Assembly (NCBI GenBank): GCA_017503305.1
Contig: JAFVTJ010000033.1
Location: 1-15,757 of the forward strand
DNA length: 15,757 nucleotides
Direction of reading: 5' to 3'
Origin: Clostridia bacterium
GTDB taxonomy: Bacteria > Bacillota_A > Clostridia > Oscillospirales > Acutalibacteraceae
Positions 7,365 to 15,456 of the stretch are shown here, in pieces (position 1 is the first letter of the stretch; every line of letters begins with the position of its first letter). The position numbers were made by a program, and so were the translations under genes. The notes below the pieces were generated by a model. It did not search any database. It was given only the letters and a program-made list of their open reading frames with translations, and was not told the DNA's origin.

Positions 7365-8193
7365 AGCATACAATCACACTAAACTTAAGCTTAAAGCCGC
7401 GGGAATAGAGGACAGCGTCTTTGAGGCAAAGGCGATTATAAGGCACATTACAGGGCTTACTAACAGCGAGATTTTAACAAAATACACTAACGAGCTTACC
7501 GAGTTTCAGCAAAACAATTTAACCGCAATTTTGCGTCAGCGCGAAATTCGTTATCCGCTACAGTACATACTTGGCGAGTGGGCGTTCTACAAATACACCT
7601 TTAAGGTTGGCGTGGGTGTTCTTGTTCCCCGAAGTGATACCGAGGTTTTGGTAGAAGAATGTGCGGAATATTTGAAGAATATTGAAAAGCCAAGGGTGCT
7701 TGATTTGTGCGCAGGCAGTGGTTGTATCGGTATATCGCTTGCTATGGATTATCCCGATAGCGCGGTGGTGTTGGTTGAAAATTATCCCGAAGCCAAGCGC
7801 TATTTGGATGAAAACATAACTTTAAATGGCGCCTATAATGCCATGTCAATTTTGGGTGACGTTTTTGAAGGTACGGCAAACACCGAAAAATATGACCTTA
7901 TAGTAAGTAATCCGCCATACATTCCCCCAAAGGAAATGGAAATCATTTCTCCCGAAACCCGTTTTGAGCCTCAAACTGCTCTATTGGGCGGGGAAGATGG
8001 ATTAGATTTTTATCGCGCAATAATTAAAAATTACAAAAATTCCTTAAAGGATGGCGGTATGCTCGCCTTTGAGGTTGGCATAAACGAAGCAGAGTCTGTA
8101 AAGTCCTGTTTATCGGACGGAGGATTTGCGAAAATTACAGTTATAAAAGACTTAAATGGTATCGACCGCGTGGTTGCCGCCATTAAAGAATAA
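7351..8193 (+). CDS. prmC: Release factor glutamine methyltransferase PrmC
   Basis: 280 residues from ATG 7351, chosen because GGAG lies 7 nt upstream and the protein then has the usual helical N-terminal domain start. PrmC methylates the GGQ glutamine of class I release factors RF1/RF2 using AdoMet. Seen: the N-terminal domain ending in the [13 protein letters not shown] and [13 protein letters not shown] blocks (family form RPETE, here RSDTE, residues 94-98), AdoMet motif [13 protein letters not shown] (116-127), and the glutamine-binding NPPY (187-190). The start overlaps the DUF1385 gene by 14 nt. Its usual partner gene prfA is not next to it here; recA follows after 13 nt. Identity is secure. 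Confidence 0.95.
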   Translation: MTIFEAYNHTKLKLKAAGIEDSVFEAKAIIRHITGLTNSEILTKYTNELTEFQQNNLTAILRQREIRYPLQYILGEWAFYKYTFKVGVGVLVPRSDTEVLVEECAEYLKNIEKPRVLDLCAGSGCIGISLAMDYPDSAVVLVENYPEAKRYLDENITLNGAYNAMSILGDVFEGTANTEKYDLIVSNPPYIPPKEMEIISPETRFEPQTALLGGEDGLDFYRAIIKNYKNSLKDGGMLAFEVGINEAESVKSCLSDGGFAKITVIKDLNGIDRVVAAIKE

Positions 8194-8206
8194 AGGAGTA
8201 AAAATT

Positions 8207-9340
8207 ATGGCTTCAAAAAGTACACAAACTAAAACCGCAGTTAAATTAACCGAAGATACCGAAAAACAAAGGGCTTTAAAAACTGCTATTGACCACATCG
8301 AAAAGCAGTTTGGTAAGGGTGCCGTTATGCGCCTTGGTGAAAATGCCGCAATGAACGTTGAGCATATTAAAACCGGCTCCTTAACACTTGACGTAGCACT
8401 TGGTATTGGCGGTATCCCAAAGGGAAGAATTGTTGAAATTTACGGTCCTGAATCTTCGGGTAAAACCACCGTTGCGCTTCACTGTGTAGCCGAAGCACAA
8501 AAAGCAGGCGGCACCGCTGCATTTATCGACGTTGAACACGCGCTCGACCCCGTTTATGCTGCGGCTTTGGGTGTTGATATTGACAGTCTTTTAGTTTCTC
8601 AACCTGATTCGGGTGAGCAAGCTTTAGAAATTGCCGAAAGTCTTGTGCGTTCGGGCGCTATTGATATTATTGTTATCGACTCGGTAGCGGCTTTGGTTAC
8701 TAAGGCCGAAATTGAGGGCGAAATGGGCGATAATCACGTTGGCCAGTTGGCACGTTTAATGTCACAAGCCTTGCGTAAGCTTACAGGCGCGCTTTCTAAA
8801 ACAAACTGTGCCGCAATTTTCATTAACCAATTACGCGAAAAAATCGGCGTTATGTACGGCAACCCCGAAGTTACCACAGGTGGTAGAGCGCTTAAGTTCT
8901 ACTCATCCGTTCGTATTGACGTTCGCAAGGGCGAGGTTATCAAGGACGGCAGCGAAATTATTGGTGTGCACACAAAGGCAAAAATCGTTAAAAACAAGGT
9001 GGCTCCTCCATTTAAGGTGGCCGAATTTGATATTATGTACGGCACAGGTATTTCCCACACAGGCGAAATTGTGGATGCCGGTGTTGACACAGGTGTTATT
9101 AAAAAGTCGGGCGCTTGGTTCTACTATGGCGAAACAAGACTTGGCCAAGGTAGAGATAACGTTAAAAAGTTGTTTGAAGATAACGTAGAGCTGGCAACCG
9201 AAATTGAAGATAAGATTATGGCTATTATAACCAACAAAAACCCCGAACCCATTGTGGACGACAGTGAGGTTATTATGCCTTCAGAGCCGGTGGCTTCTCC
9301 TCGCAAGGCGATTGATATTGACATTGCAGTAGACGACTAA
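8207..9340 (+). CDS. recA: Recombinase RecA
   Basis: 377 residues from ATG 8207, set by AAAGGAG 8 nt upstream; a longer in-frame extension into prmC is not used. RecA forms filaments on single-stranded DNA, drives strand exchange and stimulates LexA self-cleavage. Seen: Walker [10 protein letters not shown] (80-88), catalytic Glu110 in FIDVEHALD, Walker B IIVIDS (154-159), the L1 region [10 protein letters not shown] and the L2/ATP-sensing region beginning [14 protein letters not shown] (207-220). The C-terminus ends in the usual acidic tail (DIDIAVDD). It is embedded in the operon, 13 nt after prmC, and shares TAATG with recX. No LexA-type box is evident just upstream. Identity is certain. 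Confidence 0.99.
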   Translation: MASKSTQTKTAVKLTEDTEKQRALKTAIDHIEKQFGKGAVMRLGENAAMNVEHIKTGSLTLDVALGIGGIPKGRIVEIYGPESSGKTTVALHCVAEAQKAGGTAAFIDVEHALDPVYAAALGVDIDSLLVSQPDSGEQALEIAESLVRSGAIDIIVIDSVAALVTKAEIEGEMGDNHVGQLARLMSQALRKLTGALSKTNCAAIFINQLREKIGVMYGNPEVTTGGRALKFYSSVRIDVRKGEVIKDGSEIIGVHTKAKIVKNKVAPPFKVAEFDIMYGTGISHTGEIVDAGVDTGVIKKSGAWFYYGETRLGQGRDNVKKLFEDNVELATEIEDKIMAIITNKNPEPIVDDSEVIMPSEPVASPRKAIDIDIAVDD

Positions 9341-9954
9341 TGCAAATTGTAAATTTACAAAAGGACAAACTGCATTTAACCAAGCTTTCCTTGTCGGACG
9401 GCAGGCAGGTTTTGGTTGATAATGACCTGATTTTTGAAAGGTCGTTAAAAGCAGGTTTGGAAATTGACGACAAGTATTTGGAAGAATTGTTGTTTTCATC
9501 GGACTATGTGCGTGCAAAGTCGAGAGCGGTTTGGTATTTGGACCGCAGCGCCCACACCGAAAAGGGCCTTTACGATAAGCTTGTAAGGGCGGGCTTTGCA
9601 AAAGAGGCTTGCGCTAAGGTTATTGCAAGGTTTATTGAGGTTGGTCTTTTGGATGATAGGCGCTATGCCGAAACTCTTGCCGAACGACTTATTGAAACCA
9701 ACGTTTCCAAGCGCGAGGCTTTGCAAAAAATGCTTAGTAAGGGCCTGCCTTATGATTTAGCAAAAGCCGTTTTGGAAGAAACCGAAGCCGACGAAAACAC
9801 CCAAATTAGAAATTTGATTGAAAAAAAGTACCGCAACAAGCTACAACAGGAAAACGGTGCTAAAAAGGTTTTTGATGCCTTGGCGCGCAAGGGCTTTTCC
9901 TTTGGCGCTATAAGAGAGGCTTTGAAACGTTATATTGAAGAATCAGAGGATTAG
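9340..9954 (+). CDS. recX: Regulatory protein RecX
   Basis: 204 residues. RecX proteins bind and cap RecA filaments to modulate recombination. Seen: the RecX helical repeats, with the signature region AVWYLDRSAHTEKGLYDKL (about 63-81) followed by FIEVGLLDDRRYAE (about 97-110), and a basic C-terminal repeat (KKVFDALARKGFSFGAIREAL). An N-terminal part of about 60 residues precedes the first repeat, as in other Firmicutes RecX. The ATG overlaps the recA stop by one base (TAATG) and no strong ribosome binding site is present, which points to translation coupled to recA. The direct recA-recX pairing supports the call. Confidence is high, function by family. Confidence 0.93.
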   Translation: MQIVNLQKDKLHLTKLSLSDGRQVLVDNDLIFERSLKAGLEIDDKYLEELLFSSDYVRAKSRAVWYLDRSAHTEKGLYDKLVRAGFAKEACAKVIARFIEVGLLDDRRYAETLAERLIETNVSKREALQKMLSKGLPYDLAKAVLEETEADENTQIRNLIEKKYRNKLQQENGAKKVFDALARKGFSFGAIREALKRYIEESED

Positions 9955-9955
9955 T

Positions 9956-11281
9956 ATGTATAAAGTAAGTATGGTATCATTGGGATGCCCTAAAAATCAG
10001 GTTGATGCCGAAATGATGCTTTATTCACTAAAGCAGGCAGGGTTTGAGCTTTGTTCGGAAGAGGCTCAGGCCGATGCAATTATTATTAACACCTGCGGTT
10101 TTATTGAAGATGCCAAGGCAGAAGCGATTGAAAACATTTTAGAAGCGGCACGCTATAAGCAAGAGGGCAACCTAAAAGCTCTTATTGTAACCGGTTGCTT
10201 GGCTGAACGCTATAAGGACGACGTAACCGAAGAAATTCCCGAGGTTGACGTTTGCGTTGGCATTGGCTCGAATAGTAAAATTGCTGAAATTGTAAAAAGC
10301 GCTATTGAAGGCAACGCCCAAAATTCTTTTGGTGAAAAAACCGACCTTGATTTAAACGGCAAGCGTATTTTAGGCGCTATGCCTTTTACTGCTTACCTTA
10401 AGGTTGCCGATGGTTGCGACAACTGCTGTACCTACTGTGCAATACCAAAAATCCGTGGCAGACTCAGAAGCCGCACTATTGAAGACTGTGTTGCCGAAGC
10501 ACGCGAATTGGCCGCACAAGGCGTTCGCGAGCTTATTGTAGTAGCACAGGATACCACCGCTTACGGCGCTGATATCTACGGCGAGCCGAAATTGGCCGAG
10601 CTTTTAAAGGAATTGTGCAAAGTTGACGGTATTCACTGGATTAGAACACTTTATACCTATCCCGATAAGATAACCGACGAATTATTAGACGTAATAGCAA
10701 GCGAAGAAAAGCTTGTGAAGTATTTAGATATTCCGCTTCAACACGTAAACGGCGAAATTTTGAAGAAAATGAACCGCAAGGGCGATAAGGAAAGCCTTAT
10801 AAAGCTTATCCAAAAAATTCGCACAAAAATCCCCGATATTACCCTTAGAACAACCTTTATAACAGGCTTCCCGGGTGAAACGGAAGAACAGTTTTGTGAA
10901 CTCTGTGAATTCGTAAAGGAAACCCGCTTTGACCGACTCGGTTGCTTTACATATTCGGCCGAGGAAGATACAATAGCGGCCGAAATGCCCGATCAAGTTG
11001 ACGAGCAAACAAAGGTTTCGCGTATGGAAAATATTATGGATATGCAAACCTTAATAGCCGCCGAAAAGAACGAAGAAAAAATCGGTAGTGTTATTGAAAC
11101 CTTAATCGAAGGCTGGGACGACTACATTAAATGCTATTTTGGCAGAACAACAGGCGACGCACCTGAGGTTGACGGTAAAATTTTCTTTATGTCTACCCGT
11201 CCGCTTGTAATCGGCGACTTTGTGAAGGTACAAATTAACGACTGTATTGAATATGATTTATTAGGAGAGCTTTACGAATGA
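9956..11281 (+). CDS. rimO: Ribosomal protein S12 methylthiotransferase RimO
   Basis: 441 residues from ATG 9956 (GAGGA 5 nt upstream, one base after the recX stop); a 7-codon upstream TTG extension is rejected. RimO adds a methylthio group to an aspartate of ribosomal protein S12 and carries two 4Fe-4S clusters. Seen: N-terminal MTTase domain starting VSMVSLGCPKNQVDAE with cysteines 11, 47 and 81; radical-SAM motif C154-x3-C158-x2-C161 in CDNCCTYCAIP, followed by KIRGRLRSRT; the GFPGETEEQF block; and a C-terminal TRAM-like domain with DYIKCYFGRTTGDAPEVDG. The VSLGCPKN and YSAEEDT elements favour RimO over MiaB or MtaB. Its stop overlaps the pgsA ATG by 4 nt. Confidence 0.96.
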   Translation: MYKVSMVSLGCPKNQVDAEMMLYSLKQAGFELCSEEAQADAIIINTCGFIEDAKAEAIENILEAARYKQEGNLKALIVTGCLAERYKDDVTEEIPEVDVCVGIGSNSKIAEIVKSAIEGNAQNSFGEKTDLDLNGKRILGAMPFTAYLKVADGCDNCCTYCAIPKIRGRLRSRTIEDCVAEARELAAQGVRELIVVAQDTTAYGADIYGEPKLAELLKELCKVDGIHWIRTLYTYPDKITDELLDVIASEEKLVKYLDIPLQHVNGEILKKMNRKGDKESLIKLIQKIRTKIPDITLRTTFITGFPGETEEQFCELCEFVKETRFDRLGCFTYSAEEDTIAAEMPDQVDEQTKVSRMENIMDMQTLIAAEKNEEKIGSVIETLIEGWDDYIKCYFGRTTGDAPEVDGKIFFMSTRPLVIGDFVKVQINDCIEYDLLGELYE

Positions 11282-11874
11282 ATACACCAAATAAATTAAC
11301 ACTCGCTCGAATGATTGCAACCCCCATTTTTATGGCGGTAATGCTTATTGATTTTCCGTATCATTACACAGTGGCACTTGTCTTGTTCGCTTTGGCTTCA
11401 ATTACCGATGCGATTGACGGACATTTGGCAAGAAAAAATAATATGATAACAGATTTTGGCAAGTTTATGGACCCACTTGCCGATAAAATGCTAACCACCG
11501 CCGCATATTTAGGCTTTATGTTTGTTTACGGCGCTTGGGGAGATTTTAGTTGGCATATGGTAGCCATAACCTTTATTGTGCTTTTCCGCGAATTTGCAGT
11601 TTCTTCTATTCGCTTGGTTGCTGTAACAAGCGGCGGCAAAGTGGTTGCGGCAAATATGTGGGGCAAGGCTAAAACCGTAAGCCAAATGGTAGGCATTGTT
11701 TTTGCGCTCGGTGTATTGGCATTTTTTGAATTTGTAAAGGGTGTAGATGTTGAAATCATATTTACACTTCATTACGTAATAATTGCTTTGTTCTGGCTTT
11801 CGGCCGTGCTTTGTGCTATTTCCGGCGCAATTTATATTTGGAACGGCAGAAAGTACATTGCTAACGCAAAATAA
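11278..11874 (+). CDS. pgsA: CDP-diacylglycerol-glycerol-3-phosphate 3-phosphatidyltransferase PgsA
   Basis: 198 residues. PgsA makes phosphatidylglycerol phosphate, the first committed step to phosphatidylglycerol and cardiolipin, at the inner face of the membrane. The full CDP-alcohol phosphatidyltransferase motif is intact: Asp44-x2-Asp47-Gly48-x2-Ala51-Arg52-x8-Gly61-x3-Asp65-x3-Asp69. The N-terminus NTPNKLTLARM is typical of PgsA. Membrane segments are apparent at about 13-25, 30-42, 73-90, 95-115, 135-155 and 163-187. The ATG lies within the rimO stop (ATGA), with AGGAG 10 nt upstream. A neighbouring rimO-pgsA pair is common in Firmicutes. The motif cannot by itself exclude other CDP-alcohol enzymes, but length and context favour PgsA. 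Confidence 0.94.
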   Translation: MNTPNKLTLARMIATPIFMAVMLIDFPYHYTVALVLFALASITDAIDGHLARKNNMITDFGKFMDPLADKMLTTAAYLGFMFVYGAWGDFSWHMVAITFIVLFREFAVSSIRLVAVTSGGKVVAANMWGKAKTVSQMVGIVFALGVLAFFEFVKGVDVEIIFTLHYVIIALFWLSAVLCAISGAIYIWNGRKYIANAK

Positions 11875-11889
11875 ACAGTAGGTGATATT

Positions 11890-12519
11890 TTGTTTAAAAG
11901 AATGATTGAAGACGTTAACGCCGTGCGTGAGCGCGATCCTGCGGCACGTAGTTTCTTAGAGGTATTTTTCCTTTACCCCGGCGTTAAGGCGATAAGAATG
12001 CACCGCCGTGCAAACTTTTATTACAGGCATAATTTAATGTTTTTAGCGCGACTCGTTTCTCAAAGAGCGGCTAGAAAAACAGGTATAGAAATTCACCCCG
12101 GCGCCACCATTGGCAGACGCTTGGTTATTGACCATGGCACAGGGGTTGTAATAGGCGAGACCACCGAAATTGGTGACGACGTATTGATTTATCAGGGCGT
12201 AACCCTTGGTGGTACAGGTAAGGATGTGGGCAAACGCCACCCAACCATTGGCAACAACGTTATGATAAGCGCAGGCGCTAAGGTGCTTGGCCCCTTTAAA
12301 ATTGGGGATAATTCTCGCGTGGCGGCAGGTGCTATCGTTTTAACCGAGGTTCCGCCCAACTCTACCGTGGTGGGTGTTCCTGCCCGTGTTGTAAAGCAGG
12401 ATGGCAAGCGTGTAGCACTTGACCAAATACACATTCCCGACCCTGTAAAACAAAAAATGGATTTACTTGAAGAGCGCATTACAGTGCTTGAAGCTCTATT
12501 AAAGGAGAAAAACAAATGA
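11890..12519 (+). CDS. cysE: Serine O-acetyltransferase CysE
   Basis: 209 residues from a TTG at 11890, preferred over the ATG at 11902 because AGGTGA sits 4 nt upstream and because MFKRMIEDV matches the N-terminus of Bacillus-type CysE. It acetylates serine from acetyl-CoA, the first step of cysteine synthesis. Seen: DPAARS (16-21), then a left-handed beta-helix of hexapeptide repeats including GIEIHPGATIG and VIDHGTGVVIGET; by comparison with the E. coli enzyme the likely catalytic pair is Glu67/His82. GKRHPTI and VGVPARVV close the helix. The C-terminal end (about 187-207) is a short coiled coil. It overlaps cysS by 4 nt. No T-box or other riboswitch fits in the 15-nt gap after pgsA. Confidence 0.96.
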   Translation: MFKRMIEDVNAVRERDPAARSFLEVFFLYPGVKAIRMHRRANFYYRHNLMFLARLVSQRAARKTGIEIHPGATIGRRLVIDHGTGVVIGETTEIGDDVLIYQGVTLGGTGKDVGKRHPTIGNNVMISAGAKVLGPFKIGDNSRVAAGAIVLTEVPPNSTVVGVPARVVKQDGKRVALDQIHIPDPVKQKMDLLEERITVLEALLKEKNK

Positions 12520-13904
12520 AAATTTTTAATACCCTTACAAGACAAAAAGATGATTTTAAGCCGATTAACGAAGGCGAGGTAAAAATCTACGCCTGCGGTC
12601 CTACGGTTTATAACTATATTCACATTGGTAATGCGCGCCCCCTTTGTGTGTTCGACGTTTTGCGCCGTTATTTTGAATGGCGCGGCTTCAAGGTGGATTT
12701 TGTTCAAAACTTTACCGATATTGACGATAAGCTTATAAACAAGGCTAATGCCGAAGGTATCACAGTACCCCAAGTTGCCGAAAGATTTATCGGTGAATTT
12801 TGGACCGACGCTAAGGGTCTTAACGTGCGCGAAGCTACCGTTCATCCCCGTGCAACCGAAAATATTGCCGAAATTCAGGGTATAATTTCTTCTCTTATTG
12901 AAAAGGGCTATGCTTATGAATCTTCGGGCGACGTTTACTACCGCGCAAAGAAATTCCAGGAATACGGAAAATTATCTCACCAACCGCTTGAAGATTTGGC
13001 AGAAGGCGCCAGCAAGCGTGTAGACGGCGGTGCCGATATTAAGGAAGACCCGATGGACTTCTGTCTTTGGAAGAGTGCAAAGCCGGGCGAACCTTTTTGG
13101 GAATCCCCTTGGGGTAACGGCCGTCCCGGTTGGCATATTGAATGCTCGGCAATGGCTGGAAGATACCTAGGTAAAACTATCGACATTCACTGCGGTGGTT
13201 TGGACCTTATTTTCCCCCACCACGAAAACGAAATTGCACAAAGTGAAGCTGCAAACGGTTGCGATTTTGCACACTACTGGATGCACAACGGCTTTATTAA
13301 CGTTGATAACCACAAGATGTCAAAATCCTTAAATAACTTCTTCACCGTGCGTGACGTTGCCGATAAGTACGGCTACGAGCCGATTCGTTACTTCCTTATT
13401 TCTTCACAATATAGAAGCCCCATTAACTACTCGGTAGAAATTATTGAGCAGGCTAAAAATTCGCTTGAGCGTCTTTACACCTGCCGTGATAATATTGATT
13501 TTGCAATTAAAAATGCGCAAGACGGCGGCGAAATTCCCGAATTTATCGAAAGCCGTAAAGCAGAATTTATTGCCGCTATGGAAGATGACCTTAACACAGC
13601 CGATGCATTGGCAGCTATCCTCCTACTCGTTCGCGATATTAACTCGGTTATCGCAAACGGCGCTAAGAAAGACACTTTAACTGCTTGCGCTGATATGTTC
13701 GACCAATTAACAGGCGTTTTGGGTCTTGTTTACAACCGCAAGGAAGAAACACTCGATAGCGAGATTGAAGAGCTTATTGAAAAGCGTACCGAAGCTCGAA
13801 AGAATAGAGATTTCAAAACCGCTGACGAAATCCGCGATAAGCTTAAAAGTATGGGTATCGTGCTTGAAGATACTCCGCAGGGCGTAAAATGGAGCAGAAT
13901 TTAA
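12516..13904 (+). CDS. cysS: Cysteinyl-tRNA synthetase
   Basis: 462 residues, usual length. Class Ia synthetase that charges tRNA-Cys. Seen: [18 protein letters not shown] with the HIGH-type signature HIGN (36-39); KMSKS (267-271); and the zinc ligands expected from E. coli CysS, Cys27, Cys210 (HIECS), His235 and Glu239 (HHENE). The [22 protein letters not shown] block is characteristic. AAAGGAG lies just upstream of ATG 12516, which overlaps the cysE stop (ATGA). The cysE-cysS pairing, cysteine supply followed by use, is a classic Firmicutes arrangement. Its 3' end overlaps the next gene by 16 nt. The protein appears complete and functional. Confidence 0.98.
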   Translation: MKIFNTLTRQKDDFKPINEGEVKIYACGPTVYNYIHIGNARPLCVFDVLRRYFEWRGFKVDFVQNFTDIDDKLINKANAEGITVPQVAERFIGEFWTDAKGLNVREATVHPRATENIAEIQGIISSLIEKGYAYESSGDVYYRAKKFQEYGKLSHQPLEDLAEGASKRVDGGADIKEDPMDFCLWKSAKPGEPFWESPWGNGRPGWHIECSAMAGRYLGKTIDIHCGGLDLIFPHHENEIAQSEAANGCDFAHYWMHNGFINVDNHKMSKSLNNFFTVRDVADKYGYEPIRYFLISSQYRSPINYSVEIIEQAKNSLERLYTCRDNIDFAIKNAQDGGEIPEFIESRKAEFIAAMEDDLNTADALAAILLLVRDINSVIANGAKKDTLTACADMFDQLTGVLGLVYNRKEETLDSEIEELIEKRTEARKNRDFKTADEIRDKLKSMGIVLEDTPQGVKWSRI

Positions 13905-14623
13905 TTAAAAAAGAGCCGTTAGGCAAGGATTTTTTCCTTTACGTTAATAAGTTTCACACCTTTGGTACCGACGCGGTGCTTTTGGCCAATTTTGCAAAAG
14001 CAAAACAGAAGGACAAGGCGGTCGATTTAGGTACAGGGTGCGGAATTATACCCCTTTTAATGCTAAGGGATGGCATGTTGCAATCGGCTGTCGGCGTTGA
14101 TATAAGCAAGCAGGCGACCGACCTTGCACAAAAGACCAAGGAAGAATTAAACCTAGATAAATTTACCGTAATAAACAGCAATTTAAAGGATTTAAAGGGT
14201 AAAATGGAGTTTGGCTGCCATACTCTTGTTACCTGTAATCCGCCTTATAAAGCAAACAATGCGGGGCTTCAAAACGAAAACACCTTAACAAAGGTAGCAA
14301 GGCACGAAATTGAGTGTACCTTGCGTGATATTATCGAAGTTTCGGCCAAGCTTTTGCAAACGGGCGGAAGACTTTGTATGTGCCACCGCCCCGAGCGACT
14401 ATCTGAACTTATGAGCATTATGACTTCTTGCAAGGTGGAGCCTAAAAGGCTTCGCTTGGTGTGTCAGCGAAAAGGGGAAGAGCCGTGGTTAGTGCTTGTA
14501 GAAGGTAAACGCTGTGGCAACACAGGGCTTCGCATAGAGCCCACCCTTTACGTTGAAGAAAACGGGAATTTTTCCAAGGAAATGATAGAAATTTACGGCG
14601 CTTATAAGGAGGCGTATTTATAA
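13889..14623 (+). CDS. trmN6: TrmN6/YabB-type N6-adenine methyltransferase, probable tRNA target
   Basis: 244 residues. Rossmann-fold methyltransferase with FGTDAVLLANF (25-35), AdoMet motif I AVDLGTGCGIIPLL (44-57), acidic VGVDIS (68-73) and the amino-methylating catalytic NPPY (117-120). This matches the YfiC/TrmN6 and B. subtilis YabB group, whose E. coli member methylates A37 of tRNA1-Val; the substrate here is inferred. The ATG at 13889 lies 16 nt inside cysS with AGGG 6 nt upstream. It is followed directly by rsmI, the same order as yabB-yabC in Bacillus, which supports the call. A less likely alternative is another small N6-methyltransferase with an RNA or protein target. Confidence 0.85.
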   Translation: MEQNLIKKEPLGKDFFLYVNKFHTFGTDAVLLANFAKAKQKDKAVDLGTGCGIIPLLMLRDGMLQSAVGVDISKQATDLAQKTKEELNLDKFTVINSNLKDLKGKMEFGCHTLVTCNPPYKANNAGLQNENTLTKVARHEIECTLRDIIEVSAKLLQTGGRLCMCHRPERLSELMSIMTSCKVEPKRLRLVCQRKGEEPWLVLVEGKRCGNTGLRIEPTLYVEENGNFSKEMIEIYGAYKEAYL

Positions 14624-15447
14624 TGGCGGGCAAGCTTTACGTTGTGGGTACGCCTATCGGTAACTTGGGGGATTTTTCTCCCCGTGCTATAGAAACACTT
14701 GAAAAGGTGGATTTTTTAGCGGTTGAGGACACCCGTGTTACCGTAAAATTACTTAACCACTTTGGCTTAAAAAAGGAAATGCTTTCCTATTATGAGCACA
14801 ATAAGGCGCAGAAAGGTAACCTTATTTTAGAGCGTTTGCTTTTGGGAGAAACCTGTGCTTTAATGTCGGACGCGGGAATGCCCGCTATATCTGACCCCGG
14901 TGAAGATTTAGTCCGCCTTTGCCACCAAAACGGTGTTGAGGTGGAATCAGTTCCCGGTCCCAGTGCTATTACAACTGCACTCTCGATTGCGGGTATGCCT
15001 TCGGGTCGCTTTTGCTTTGAAGGTTTTTTAACCACCCAAAAGAATGGTAGAAAGCAGCATCTTGAAAGCCTTAAAGCAGAAAGCCGCACAATGATTTTTT
15101 ATGAAGCACCGCACAAGCTGCTTGCGACATTAAAGGATATGCTTGACACCTTTGGGGAGCGCGATATTGCGGTTGTAAGGGAGCTTACAAAGCTTCACGA
15201 AACGGTGTTTCACACCACCTTGCAGGGTGCGCTCACGTATTATACTGAAAATGCACCCCGCGGCGAGTTTGTGCTTATAATAAACGGTGCCGATGAAAAT
15301 CAAGAAGAATACACCATTGACGACGCCCTAAAAATTGCCGAAAATTTGGTAAAAGAGGGGCAGTCAACCTCCTTTGCGGCAAAGGAAGCTGCAAAAATTA
15401 CAGGTCTTAAAAAAAGTGAGATTTATAAACAACTTTTATCGAAATAA
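14623..15447 (+). CDS. rsmI: 16S rRNA 2'-O-ribose C1402 methyltransferase RsmI
   Basis: 274 residues. RsmI belongs to the tetrapyrrole-methylase fold group and methylates the ribose of C1402 in the 16S decoding centre. Seen: GTPIGNLGDFSPRA (9-22), AVEDTR (33-38), SDAGMPAISDPG (82-93), PGPSA (111-115), FEGFL (132-136), a YEAPH motif, and the C-terminal KEAAKITGLKKSEIY helix-turn-like segment found in full-length RsmI. AAGGAGG is 10 nt upstream of the ATG, which overlaps the previous stop by one base (TAATG). It completes a pair of RNA methyltransferases in tandem. Identity is secure. Confidence 0.97.
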   Translation: MAGKLYVVGTPIGNLGDFSPRAIETLEKVDFLAVEDTRVTVKLLNHFGLKKEMLSYYEHNKAQKGNLILERLLLGETCALMSDAGMPAISDPGEDLVRLCHQNGVEVESVPGPSAITTALSIAGMPSGRFCFEGFLTTQKNGRKQHLESLKAESRTMIFYEAPHKLLATLKDMLDTFGERDIAVVRELTKLHETVFHTTLQGALTYYTENAPRGEFVLIINGADENQEEYTIDDALKIAENLVKEGQSTSFAAKEAAKITGLKKSEIYKQLLSK

Positions 15448-15456
15448 GGGTGAATT

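Noticed and set aside
7958..7971. CGAAAC-CC-GTTTTG near the prmC 3' end as a LexA-like site for recA
   Set aside because: The half-sites are 2 nt apart instead of the 4 nt of the Firmicutes LexA box, it is imperfect, and it lies inside conserved prmC coding sequence.
10415..10438. Extra cysteine (Cys157) beside the radical-SAM cysteines of RimO as a possible altered cluster site
   Set aside because: The position before the second cluster cysteine is variable in the family and the canonical C-x3-C-x2-C spacing is intact.
11875..11889. T-box or cysteine-responsive leader ahead of cysE-cysS
   Set aside because: Only 15 nt separate pgsA and cysE, with just a ribosome binding site, and no T-box sequence was seen in the 3' end of pgsA.
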